DNA of 64,000 bases from Lepidodermella squamata (lineage: Eukaryota; Gastrotricha): NCBI GenBank assembly GCA_047495785.1, contig JBLDXI010000017.1:2356001-2420000 (forward strand), read 5' to 3'. The notes beneath the pieces were generated by a model, which did no database searches, had not been told where the DNA came from, and worked only from the letters and a program-made list of their open reading frames with translations. Below, piece after piece: positions 49,486-61,502 of this stretch. Position 1 is the stretch's first letter. Each line of letters starts with the position of its first letter. The position numbers and the translations under genes were made by a program.

Positions 49486-51798
49486 GGAGAAATGAAAATG
49501 AAAACAGCAGCTTGAAAATTTAATTAGGTTTTTTTGCTGCTTTATCTCAACTGAGCTTTCGGCTAGTATGTACTCATTTTAAAATTGGGATTGGTTTACC
49601 GGACGAGTCACTTTGTTTACAGTTTGCTATTATCATCGGCAGACATCTAATTTGTTAATTTTATTTTCAAAAATCATTTCGCAGGCAGAGAGTTAGATTC
49701 CTGGTTATTTATAGCTTATAGTGGGGCATGCTCTATTTGCGATGAACCACGCAGTCGAGTGTATTGTGCGTCAAGATGGGACACTGCTATGGATCCTTGT
49801 TGCCTTGGTCCATTTTGTGGCTGCCTTTCGAGTGGATCACGAATAATGGGCATGCCTACACGTGAAAGATGCCCTCACCACGATATGGGTTATCATTTTC
49901 AGCGAAACCTCTCGTCCGAGACATCTCATGACTTGGCTTGACATAAAACAGTTGTTTATACTGACTCACTTGTTCAGGGGCCAACGCGCCGGGCTAAGCT
50001 CCACCTAGCCAACAATAACGGCGCAGCCAACTCAACGGCGGAGATATCAGAAACAGTTTTTGTTTGCCGTCGCGTGCTCTCGCATTTTGTCATCATTATC
50101 AGCTTGGCCGCGCAGCGATGATGTGCCGTTGTGTCGCTGCTGTCAACCCGCCCATCCGGGAACGGTACACAGTCGCCGTGGCCTTTTCGAGAGCGCCTTA
50201 ATACCCAGGTATTAATATGCAAATGATATGGGTTAGATGAGACCGCCGAGCAGACTACACTATACCTACGCTGAGACACTGCAACTACTGTTTTGTTTGT
50301 TGACAGCGACAACCGTGCTAAAAACCCGAACACGCTGCAGTTTTTCTTACATAGCCGTATCATGGCAGGGCTCTAATTTACAAAACATCCTGGCGACGCT
50401 TTGCCCGGCGCGACAAGCAGGCCCCGCCCTGGTTTCTATCATTGCTAAAAGATGTTTTCTGACGCCACACGACTTTATTGACAGGCAAACAAAGTGATCC
50501 ATACGTTTCACCTAAACGGCTAAACGGCGCGTAATAAGCGCTTGTAATAAAATAACGCATAGTTTTCACGGGGATTTTAACAAGATGCGGTCATTTTTTA
50601 ATTACAAATTCAAGAGACGCCTCTCAGTTTTTGACGTACAGTATCGAAATAACGCGTGTTTGCGGCCATTTACCTTATGGCCGGCAGCAATTACTGCATT
50701 TTCGGGCGGTGTAAAAGGAGAACCCGGAGGAATGCGCGTGTTTGTTATCTTAAAAGATATTTATTAGCCGTAATACCCTCTAGGCCTTTATCCGAAACGT
50801 CGATATGTTTATGAGGCGGTCGAAGTGGCCGTTTTTCCATGCAAGCCGCGCGGCCTGTTACCATCGTAATCGGCCATAATCATTGTCAAACGTAAGCGCC
50901 GCGCGAGTAAATAGTAAATATTGCCAGGTTTTATCAATCTAGCCCGATGTCACGTCGACTTTGGCGTAACCGCATCTCACTGCACACGTGGAAATTTGAC
51001 TTCTGCAATTAACCGACGACGGCGACGGGTTTATTCCGCGCGCAGCCGCATCGCTCCTTGACCTTCAACGCCGGGCACATATGCGCTCGCGCGCGCAGTG
51101 TCAACAGCGATACGAATTGCGCGATTTTATAACCTGTATCGCGCCGCGGCGATCCCATCCGTTCGTTATGTGCGCCCGTTCCTGTTTGGCGAGCATTTAT
51201 CGCCAAGGTGCCCATGCTGGCCCCTGAGTAAACCACTTGACAGGGCGAACCTGACAGGGGTTGGCTCGTGCGCGCTTATGTTCAGCACAGCACAGTTTCG
51301 GAAACCCGCGCCCGTTACCCACCCCCACACGGCCGGCGGGCCGGTAGTCCGACTACTGTCGTCAAGTGCCAGGAGTCGAGCGCGAGGCCATTTGCCGATG
51401 AATTAGCGCGCCGGTGTGTCTCAATTTCTTAGGCCGCGCTTGTGGACCGGAAAATCCCACTGTCGCTTATTTTGTCGGTGGCACCAACTTGGCGTCGGCA
51501 CAGCTTTCGCCGCGCGTGTTTGGTCACGTTCCCCTCTTACTTTTATCTCATCCCGATTTATTTTACTCGAACGCTACAAAACGGTAGTCGCGTATAAACA
51601 ACTCGATTAATTACTTTTGATTTTGCTAGGATTTCCAACATGCTTAGCTGTTGTTATACGTGAAATATGTGACGCAGTTGTTTCGATAATACTCAGAGAT
51701 ACGACACCAGTTGATTATCAAAACTTCGAGTTGAATTGACTCCCAACTGGCATCAGCTAATTTGCAGACTATTTTATACTAATTATTATTCTATTAAA
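49486..51798. other. Gene-free 2.3 kb upstream of papilin
   Basis: Divergent intergenic region between the small minus-strand gene and papilin, so it should carry both promoters. Open frames here (for example near 49974-50497 and 51009-51610) overlap on both strands without recognisable domains. The part from about 50800 to 51500 is relatively GC-rich. Confidence 0.55.
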
Positions 51799-54700
51799 AT
51801 GTTTGAAATAACTGCCTTGGTAAGTTCCACCTTAACCATTTAACTGGTTAATGAAACGCGACATTTATGTTTAGCTTCTCGCCCAATTCATTGTACACTG
51901 CTCAGCCTTTCCTACATCGAATTCTCTTTCGGGCAATGCCGGCGCCGGTCGGCACGACTTGTTTCGCCCCGAACCCGCAGCGCACGAACCAGGCCGGTTG
52001 CACGCCGTTCGGGTACCAGCTGCGCCACCAGCAGGCGACGCCATAAAAGCTGGCGCGTTTTCTGACGAAACTTTCGACGCAGTAGATGGCGAGGATGCCG
52101 CTACAAATACGAAGTTTTTCGCTGATCACTTCATCCATCCGTCGAAGTGAGATTTATTTGAAAAAACATGGTTTGATTAGCATTGTTTACATTGAACAGG
52201 TTAAAACATGGCAGCGATAAGCGAGGCGTCGTACACGTGACGGTACCTGACGCAGATGCGTCGACAAAACAGCCGCATCACGTCCACCACCACCTGCACC
52301 AGCCGATGCCGTCCAAGTCGAAATTTCATTGGGCGAACAAACATTCGACAACGCCACAATGGCAAACAGCGACGCCCTCGACGCCGCCGTCGACTCAGGC
52401 GCCTACTACAACGCAAAAACAGGCTGTAGCACTGCCAGGAGCTGGGCCTTCATGGCTTGTCGATGACTGGGATGATGATGACGACGATGATGGCATGACA
52501 CCCGAGACCGCCGTGAAATTGGAACCAGTTGTTCCCGTGACGACAACTACAGCTGCGCCTGAGACTGTGCCAACTTTACCGCCAACTGTTGCGACAGCGG
52601 CGCCGGTCATGGTCCCGCCTGTTTCTTACGAAATTAATAATTCGAAGATGAAAACGCCGAAACATGGCACGGGTCACTTGCTAGAACCCGACCACAGTTA
52701 CTCAATCTTCGACATTCCCACTGGTAGCGCTACTGAGAGCCCCTTTACTGGTGCAAAGCATAAGATTCATCAACCAGCGGCTCCATTGCCAATGGACATA
52801 GTTAAACCCGCAATACTACAAAAGCCGACGTCGTTCCATTTTCCAAGCAGTAACTTGAAAATGCTGAATTTAGACGCCGGGGAAGATGAGCCGGGCAAAA
52901 CCAATTTCCACGGTGGTATGATGCGGCCAGATAGTGACATCGCCGATCACGTGACCGATGATGAGCGGCTTCATCTTGGTATGGAGCTGGACGGCGCCGT
53001 GGGGTCTGACATTTTACCTGGTACCCGCCATTTCCCGGGAATGGTCGAGACAAAACACGCGCGAGTTGACGAGCAGCCGTATTTTCACAGCAAAACCGAC
53101 TATCTTGAAATGCCGCATGCGTTTCCAACTCGAGAAACTGAACTAGCGACGTCTCTACCTCCGCTGACAGATGACACCGATGATTTACAGCCGATGTTAT
53201 CTGCTGGACCGGGTGGCGATACTTTTGTTCTGAAGATTCCGGACGAAGGTAGCGCTGGATTGGGTGCTGCTGATTTAGTGCCGATTGTCAGCCCTGTTTC
53301 GAGTCATCGAAAAGCACACGAATCAAGCATCAAGCCGGAACTGGCGAAACCAGCTCATTTCCAAACAACAGGTGCGACTTTTTCCCATTTTATTCCATTT
53401 TGTTTATAATCTTTTTCGATATTTAGCGGCTCCTTATTTGAGGACTGAGTCTTCATTCCGCAGACCTGTTACTGACTCAGACGGTGGAATTATGCCCCAG
53501 TTTACGGCATCGACAGCTCCACCGATGCCGATTGTTGATGAGGGCGACTCGGCAGTTGGCTGGTCTGAATGGAAAATTAAGAACCACTGCTCTCGCTCGT
53601 GTGGCATGGGCATCGAAATGTATGAGAGGTTTTGCCAGATGCCAAGTGGCTGCGGGAATTCGTCGACAATTCGCTACAAATCTTGCGGTCTTACCGTATG
53701 CGCGACCCCGAGTTCCGACGCGACAACTGCCACCGATGACCCTACTCCACATGGCGCTGCGACGTATTCGTCACTGGCTTATTCAAGCCGGCATCGGCAA
53801 TGCTCGCAGTATAACACGCAGCCATTTGACGGGCTCTTCTACGAGTGGACACCGTACTACACTACAACAGGGCAGTGCGAGCTATTCTGCCTGGCTAAGT
53901 CTGCGAATTTCTACCACAAATTTGCCGATCAGGTCGAAGATGGCACAGCTTGCGATCCTTACTCAGAATCTTCCGTTTGCATCAATGGTTTGCTTTATTT
54001 AATAATCAAAAAATTAGTGTCCTTAACATTACATTTATATAGGGAAGTGCCATCCTGTTGGCTGCGATAACATCGTTGGTTCGAAGTTGAAACGCGATCG
54101 ATGCGGCGTGTGCGGTGGCTTGAACGAATCTTGCAACGCTTTTGATGGGCTAGTTTTAAGTGGCGATTTTACTCTCGGTTATCATGACATCATCCGGCTG
54201 CCGATTGGCGCCACCAACATTTTCGTGCATGAGATGGCGCCGAGCATCAACAACTTGGCGCTGCATCTCGAGTCGGGCGAATACGTGTTGAATGGTGACT
54301 ACCACATTGGCCTTTCAAAGAAGGTCTTCGCTGGAAATGTCCTGTTCATCTACGTCCATAACGATAAGCAGGAAGAATCCCTATACGCCGAGGGCCCTCT
54401 TACAGAACCTGTTATCGTCGCGATGCTCTATCAAAGTAATAAAGAATTTCTTAATTCAAAAGCTATAATTTCATATCCTATTTTTAAGGTGACCATGTTA
54501 ATATTCACTACGAATACTCATTGCCAAAACCTGGTTTCGAAGCGAGAACTCCAGCCTACGCTCATGGACCCTCTGCTACAGCCCCGGTTCCTGTCGAAAA
54601 GGTTCCAGTTGCTCATTTAAAAGAAGTGCCGCCCATGTTTAAGATGGCAGCCACTACTACCCCAGCTGAGGTTGTGACAAAAGCGCCGGCGAAGGTCTAC

Positions 54701-57700
54701 AACTGGATGGCTGGTGACTGGTCGGCCTGCAGCGTGACTTGCGGCACTGGTAACCGACTTCGCGTAGTCACTTGCATCGACTCAGTCACTGGCACCGTTG
54801 TCAGCGACGATTTATGTCCGGCCGCCTCTCGGTTGGAGAATGTCGAAAAATGTCACATGGAGAGCTGCACCGTTCGCTGGAAGGTTGGCGAATGGTCGGC
54901 TTGTTCGAAGAGCTGCGGCGCCGGCGGTGTTCAACGGCGAACAGTTGAATGCGTCGAATTCGCTTGGCCTAACCTGCCGACAGTATCTATCGAACTCTGC
55001 GAACGCCTTGGTCAGCTGAAGCCTCCGAGCGAGCAGCCATGCCATGGCGTTGGCAAGGAGTGCCCAGTTTGGGTCACCGGCGATTGGACATCCTGCCAAT
55101 CAGTATGCGGCGACGGCAATCAAACGCGTACAGTTTCTTGCTCAGTCGCGGATGAAACGTTATGTGAAAACGGCACAAAGCCAATGGCGGTTCGAAAGTG
55201 CCACGGTCGGCCTTGTAACTTCATGGTAGACTGGATTGTCTCGGCTTGGTCACCTTGCGTCGACTCGTGTGGTGGCGGTGTTTCCACGCGAAAAGTTCGT
55301 TGCGCAACTCCGAAAGGTCAACAACAACCGAGCACGTTCTGCCGATTCAAGCCACGCCCGTCCCATCTTCGAAAGTGCCAGCCTAACGAAAATCTGTGCC
55401 GACCTCGCTGGACTGCGGGAGCGTGGAGTAACTGTTCGGCAGCGTGTGGCACAGGTGTTCAAACTCGCTCTGTTGTCTGCGTCCATGTCCAGCAAGAGGT
55501 GCCGTATGCCCTAGAGGACGAGTACTGCCACGAAACTCGGCCTGAATCCGAGCAGATCTGCAACGGAACTTCTTGTGGCTACACCTGGTTCATTGGGCCT
55601 TGGACAGCTTGTTCGGCGACTTGCGGAACCGGGCACCGAACTCGAACGGTTCTTTGCATTGATGCAGCAGGGGAGCAGATCGAAGGCAAAAACTGCCCTC
55701 AAGACTCGAAACCGCACTACAGGCAAAAGTGCGAAGCGCCAATCAAGCATTGCAGCTTGAAAACCACGGAGCATTCATCGCCGTCACCCGGCTCGCCGAG
55801 CATCTCCTCGCTTCAGCAGAAAGCGATTCAACACAGTCGAGGTGACTGCTCGACAGAAGACTACGGCTGTTGTCCGGATGGCTTGACCCCGGCAACTGGG
55901 CCATTCAATGCAGGATGCCCAAACACAACTTGCGCGGATAGCCGTTTCGGCTGCTGCCCAGACTCTGTCGTACCTGCTTTGGGACCTAACGGTGAGGGGT
56001 GCCCAAGTGTTAGCGCTGCATTCGCCGACTGTGCTGAGTCAATGTTTGGCTGCTGCCCTGATGGTCTGACGCCGGCTAAGGGTCTCGACCTTCGCGGTTG
56101 TGACGGTCTATGCCATGATACCAGGTTCGGGTGTTGCCCAGATAACATTCACCCGGCAGCTGGGGTTAATTTCGAAAACTGTCCTGGTTTGAACTGTTCT
56201 GAGTCCCAGTTCGGTTGCTGCCCTGATGGCGTCAGACCAGCCCCGGCTCCGGATGGCAAGGGCTGCCCATTAGATGGACTAGATGGCGTAGCGGTGAAAG
56301 CTGATATTGTGCTGGCAATAACACAAGAGGTTGATGTTTTGACTACGACCACCCGAGCACCGAAATCGACTGCAAAGTCAACCACTACGACCGAGGCAAC
56401 TACTACGACAGAGCCATCAACAACGACAACTACTACTACTACTACGACAACAACTACTACGACTACAACTACTGCACCTACTACTTCTACGACTACGACA
56501 ACTGAAGCTACAACCACTACAACAGAACCGACAACGACAACTGAGGAGATTACTACGACAACGACAGAAGAAATGACTACGCCTTATAATCCAAAGGTGA
56601 ATGAAGACGAAATGCGCACGCCTGAGGTCGAGGAAGAGCCTGAAGAGTCGTCTTGCTCCACCTCAGAATACGGTTGCTGCCCAGACGGAGAGACTTCTGC
56701 TCGAGGTCCTGGCATGGAAGGCTGCCCTGACGTCCAAGGAAACTGTTTGACATCGAACTATGGCTGTTGCGACGACGGTGTAACAAGCGCAACTGGCCCT
56801 GAGGGTGAGGGTTGCCCCGAGAATACTGAGGGTGAGCCTGAGGAAGAGGGCGAGGACGGCGAACCTGAACACAGCGGCCACGAACCAGCTCCATTGGAGA
56901 TCGAAGAAAATAACGAGTTAATTACGACTCGAGCTATGCCGGATAAGGGCTTTGACAGTTCACTTGAATCGGGGTATCTTACTAGCAGTGGCTACGCCCC
57001 AGTCGATGAATTTGCTTCCGAACCGAGTACCACCGAAACTCCACAAGCTATCCACATTGATATCGCATCCTCGGCCACAACGGCACCAGCAGAGGAGGTA
57101 GGAAAATTTTGTAAAATATTGGTACAGTTTAATTATAATTTATTTTATTCCTAGCCCGCATGTCGCAGTGAGCGCTACGGCTGCTGTCCGGACGGCAGGT
57201 CTACGGCCCAAGGTCCCAACCTCGAAGGCTGTATTGTCAACTGCACGGCGCCTTACGAGTCTGGCGAATGTGAAACTCACGAGCTGGCATGGTACTACGA
57301 CGGGGTTCATGGCGTGTGCGCTCGTTTCTGGTATTCCGGCTGCGGCGGTAACACGAATCGATTCGCAACCGAAGAACACTGCAAAGCTAAGTGTGTACAG
57401 CCGTCAAGCGGAGTCGAACGCTGCTTACTCCCTGCTATTCGTGGCCCATGTAACCGCCAGACTGACAAGGAGTGGCACTACTTCGATGTTGACACCATGT
57501 CGTGCCGGCCGTTTGAATATGGCGGCTGTAATGGGAATAACAATCGCTTCGAATCGAAGGAACACTGCGAGGAGCACTGCGTTGAAGCTGTCAAGCAAGA
57601 GATCTGCTCGCAGCCTGCCCATACCGGACCGTGTCGAGCCGCTGTTCGCCGCTGGTTTTTCAACATGCATGAGAATCGATGCCAGACTTTCACGTACGGA

Positions 57701-60386
57701 GGTTGTGAGGGCAATATGAATCGATTCGCCTCGGCTGATGCTTGCCACTCGTTGTGCGGAGGCGAGCGGCCTGATCGCAATCCCCACTCTCCCTCGGTCA
57801 GCGCGATCAAAGCCTTGGCTAGGTCAAAATCTGACGACAGACGCTGCTCCGAGCCCAAAATGACAGGACCCTGTAAGGCGCATAATAAGCGATGGTTCTA
57901 CGACTCGGACACTGCGACTTGCCGGCGTTTCGTCTACGGCGGTTGTCAAGGTAATGGCAACAACTTCGCCACAGTTGAAGATTGTCAGAAGGTATGCGGT
58001 GGTAAGGCTGAGAAATCGGCCGAAACAGCCCCGAAAAAGAAGCCCCTTCGTGCCAATCACCCAGCCTGTCTCCTCGCGGCTGACCCAGGTCCGTGCAGCG
58101 AACATGTCGCCCGCTTTCATTACGATGCAGAGGCACAGCGTTGCCAAACTTTCTGGTTCGGAGGTTGTGGTGGAAATCAAAACAACTTCCCCGATGAAAA
58201 GCATTGCGAGTCTGTCTGCAAACCAGACGAAGCAGCTGCTGAAATCGCTTACGATGATGGCGATGACGAGGAGGAGGAGGATGACGAGCTTGAAGATGAA
58301 GTTGCAGTCGACACTGGTGTTGCTCCAACCGAAGAAACCCGTCCGGAAGATCCGCCTCGAAAAATCATCCAAGAGAGTGTTGTTGCAGATACGGCAACAG
58401 CGGCACCTTACGATTCAGAGGACGATCCGTTGGACTGCCTTGAAGACTTCTCATACGGCGATTGTTCCGAACATGTTGAAGTCTGGTCTTTCGACCAATC
58501 TGCTGTAGAATGCGTTCGTCGTGACTACAGCGGTTGTGGCGGGACAGCTAATCGCTTCTTGTCTCGAGAGTCGTGTCACAGGACTTGTATCGAGTCGTCG
58601 CGAGCCCAGCAACGACAGACTACCCCAATCGCAATCGACGACGGCGGTTCAGGCGCGTACGATGACCGAAATCGCGACCATCGCGAATTGGTTGCGCAGG
58701 TTGTTGAAGCGTGCAATTTGCCACGCGCGACTGGCACATGCTCGAAATCGCTCCTCAGGTTCTTCTACGACCCTAGCCTCGACGCCTGCCGGCCATTTTT
58801 CTACACTGGCTGTGACGGTAATGATAACAACTTCGTTAGTGAAGCCGAGTGTCTGCGGACCTGCCTTCGCGATTCTACTGGGGAGAAGTTGAAGGAACTC
58901 CGTGAAACTGAGGACTGCTTCCAGTTACCTGATCAAGGACCTTGCGACGGCCAAATGCTGCGCTGGTACTTTGATTTCGAACACGACCGGCGGTGCAAGA
59001 CCTTTTACTACGGCGGGTGTGGCGGCGGAAAGAATAACTTTGCTGCCCATGACGATTGCACGGCGTTCTGCTCGCAAGCTAAATGCCCATCTCTCAATCG
59101 ATGCGCTCTGGCTTCCACAGCTGGAGCGTGTCCTTATGGTCTACTGGTCGACGCCAACGGCTGCGAGCTCTGCCAATGCCACGACCCGTGTCAACGGACG
59201 CAATGTGCGACAAACGAAGTTTGCAAGGTCACGGCTAGCGAAGGGAAATACGTCGGCAGTTGCGAGCCAGAACCAGAGTCAGATTCTTGCTCCGAGTCTG
59301 ACTACGGCTGCTGTCCGGATGGAGTCACCCTATCGCAAACGCCCGATCATAGCGACTGCCCTGAGATGCCGCCAAGAATCGTGACTACTGGTCCTACGCA
59401 TTTCGAGCTTGCAGAGGGTGAAACAATCACGCTTCACTGTAAAGCTCGAGGCTCGCCCACCCCCGAGATTGTTTGGTACAAAAACTGGCGCCACATTTCC
59501 TACAATGCGGAATTATCTAGTCGGTTACAAAACCTGCCAACCGGAGCTTTGGTAATTCCGAACGTAACCGCTAGCGATTCCGGCAATTACACGTGCCGCG
59601 CTCATAACAGTGTTGACAACGATGTTCCTGATGAAGAGAGCAGTACCAGGACTTACGAGGTTCTTGTTCTTGTCCCGGCTAAAATCACAAGCCGTGCTGA
59701 TCAAGGCGTTGTCGCAAAGCTTGGCTCAACAGTCGTGCTACCCTGCACTGCAGATGGTAGTCCAACGCCGGAAATTCGCTGGCATTTCGGGGAGAATGTA
59801 TGTATCCTTAAAGCATGTATCAATAATCCATCATGTTATTCTCATTTCTAGCTTGTAAAATCTGATATTCCGGATGTCCAACAGACCCCCGAGGGTCTGC
59901 GGATAGGTCCAGTCGAAACAAGGCACATTGGCACGTACCGCTGCACTGCTGAGAATACAAATGGCCAAGATGAACGCGTGATTCGGGTTGATATGGAGGC
60001 CTCGCTAAGAGTCCGAATTCAGCCTCATAATATCAGTTACCAGGTCGGTGGTGAGCTGACACTGACCTGCGAGGGCTCAGGATTCCCACGGCCTAGGCTG
60101 CGGTGGCAGAAGAATGGCGGCCACCTGAAACAGTGAGTTTTTTCTAAAATTTTGTTCTATTCAGCATTATCCTTTGTTTAAATTTAGTGCGACTATTGTG
60201 GAGCAAATTTCTGAAATGGGTGTTGTTGCCAAGCTGACAATCGATTCGCTGCAAGTATCAGACTCCGGCAACTACATCTGCACAGCTAACAACGGCCATG
60301 AAGAGGAACGGCAACAAACCGCAATCAGGGTCAAACAAGCAGGTCAGAATCAACACCATTTTTATTGGCTACAAAATAATCATTGA
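51799..60386 (+). CDS. PPN: Papilin, secreted extracellular-matrix protein (TSP1 / ADAMTS-like / lagrin / Kunitz / Ig)
   Basis: Exons: 51799-51819, 51875-52146, 52200-53371, 53427-53987, 54043-54435, 54489-57097, 57155-59797, 59852-60132, 60188-60386; 2716 residues. Order: signal peptide (1-19), about 490 residues of acidic Pro/Thr/His-rich sequence, TSP1, ADAMTS-type cysteine-rich and spacer domains (to about 830), six more TSP1 (877-1225), five cysteine repeats of the form SxYGCCPDG..GCP (1259-1400; 'lagrin' repeats), a Thr-rich linker, three more lagrin, eight Kunitz domains (1705-2315), an antistasin-like segment, a ninth lagrin, and three Ig domains to the end. This order identifies papilin, a basement-membrane glycoprotein needed for cell migration in flies and worms. 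Kunitz 3 and 4 have Arg and Lys at the reactive P1 site; the others have E, N, S, S, S, D. No C-terminal PLAC domain is visible. Confidence 0.93.
56340..56577 (+). repeat. Thr-rich ACN-codon tract inside papilin
   Basis: Nearly continuous act/aca/acg codons encode a Thr-rich linker with scattered Glu, Ala and Pro. Such tracts are usually O-glycosylated spacers in matrix proteins. The mixed third positions suggest selection on the protein rather than recent slippage. Confidence 0.85.
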
Positions 60387-60478
60387 TTGACAAAAAAGAG
60401 AGAAAAATTCACCGCATAAAATCAGCAAAAAAACCACCGATTATCATTCGCAATCACAATAACAACAAAAAAAGCAAG

Positions 60479-61383
60479 TCACAGCGCTTTCTTTTTGCGC
60501 GGGGGAGGTTTGCTTGATGATTCGGTAACGGGATTTGACGAGGCACTCGAGCTAGGCAGAGTAGCTGCCGACGCTTGATTGGTAGCTGCCGATTGATGTG
60601 GGCTATTCTGCTGATTGTTTGTGGCAGTGTCGTGACTTTTGCAACCAGTAGGGCTGCTAGGCTTCGGAATTGCATCGCTGAATCGCGGAAGTATTGCACT
60701 TAGACTCTAAATAGCGAAATTCAGGTTAAGATGAAGTGCTCAACTTAGCTAAATCAAAATACCGTAGAAATTGCAACTTCCGCGCTAGAAGGGTAGTAAT
60801 TAGCACTTTTAGAAAACAAATTTTCGTCGAATTTCTCGCATTTTCGCTTAGGCCACTGCTTCAGCTGGCCGTACTGAATTCGGTACTCGGCCAGCTCTTC
60901 ATCCCTCTCGCGAATCAGTTTCTTGAGATCATTCTCGCGCTTATTAAAGGCAAAACATGCAGTTGCGAAAGGCACTAAAACTGATAGTAAATCATTTGCC
61001 GCTTGCAGGGTCATTTCCCATGAAATCCCTTCCAATGAGTCTAGAAAGCTGACATGTATCGTATCATCCGATTTCACCAGTGATTCCACCGTAATGCCAT
61101 CCGATTCGCCAGCTTTTTGTAACATTTGAAGAACTTGGTCAAAAAAGTCGTGAAAATGCTCCTCAATCGCTGGTTCTGAATTATCGATACCATTTTGAAT
61201 ACAAAATTGTTCGATAAAATCAGCGTCTTTAATCGCTAGCCGATACTGACGTCCAGGAGGCGATAGATCCATAATTTCGAAAATGGTCTCCATCCCCATA
61301 TGATTTGCCCGATAGAAACACGGTGATTTCAAACTTCTCGCCAACCCAGGTTGTAAATGCCAATTATTTACGTTATTCGTCAT
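60479..61383 (-). CDS. NHEJ1: XLF / NHEJ1, non-homologous end-joining factor
   Basis: Exons (minus): 60763-61383 and 60479-60706, intron 56 bp; 282 residues, near the 299 of human XLF. XLF pairs with XRCC4 to bridge broken DNA ends and stimulate ligase IV in the nucleus. The N-terminal 130 residues form the expected globular head. A helical stretch follows (RENDLKKLIRERDEELAEYR), then KCEKFDENLF, which aligns with the RLKTEPFEENSF region of human XLF after its coiled coil. The rest is Ser/Asn/Pro-rich and disordered, ending in a basic tail (KPPPRKKKAL) like the Ku-binding end of human XLF. The donor used is ACG|GTATTT; GAA|GTTGCA five codons earlier is an alternative. The ATG lies nine bases after an acceptor (TTTTTTGGTAG) and 119 bp after the FPPS stop. 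The gene is convergent with papilin. Confidence 0.85.
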
Positions 61384-61502
61384 TTTTAATATCTACCAAA
61401 AAACCACAATTAAGTGAAACAAGCATTCATTCTTCTCGGATAGCAATCGGTCATTTTTAAAAATAAGCTATAATAAACGAAAAACACAAGCAGTAAATAT
61501 TG
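61384..61502 (-). promoter_or_regulatory. 119-bp intercistronic gap between FPPS and XLF
   Basis: Both flanking genes are on the minus strand. There is no AATAAA in the gap, and a T-rich 3' splice acceptor (TTTTTTGGTAG, ending at 61393) stands nine bases before the XLF ATG. The spacing matches trans-spliced nematode operons. No independent promoter is evident. Confidence 0.5.

Noticed and set aside
53477-54002. Plus-strand frame shifted by one within the ADAMTS-like exon of papilin
   Set aside because: Only the chosen frame carries the TSP1 and ADAMTS cysteine patterns and joins its neighbours in phase.
56149-56517. Minus-strand frame that reads as a long poly-valine protein
   Set aside because: It is the antisense of the Thr-rich ACN tract in papilin and has no independent support. 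Other antisense frames across papilin and the KASH exon were rejected for the same reason.
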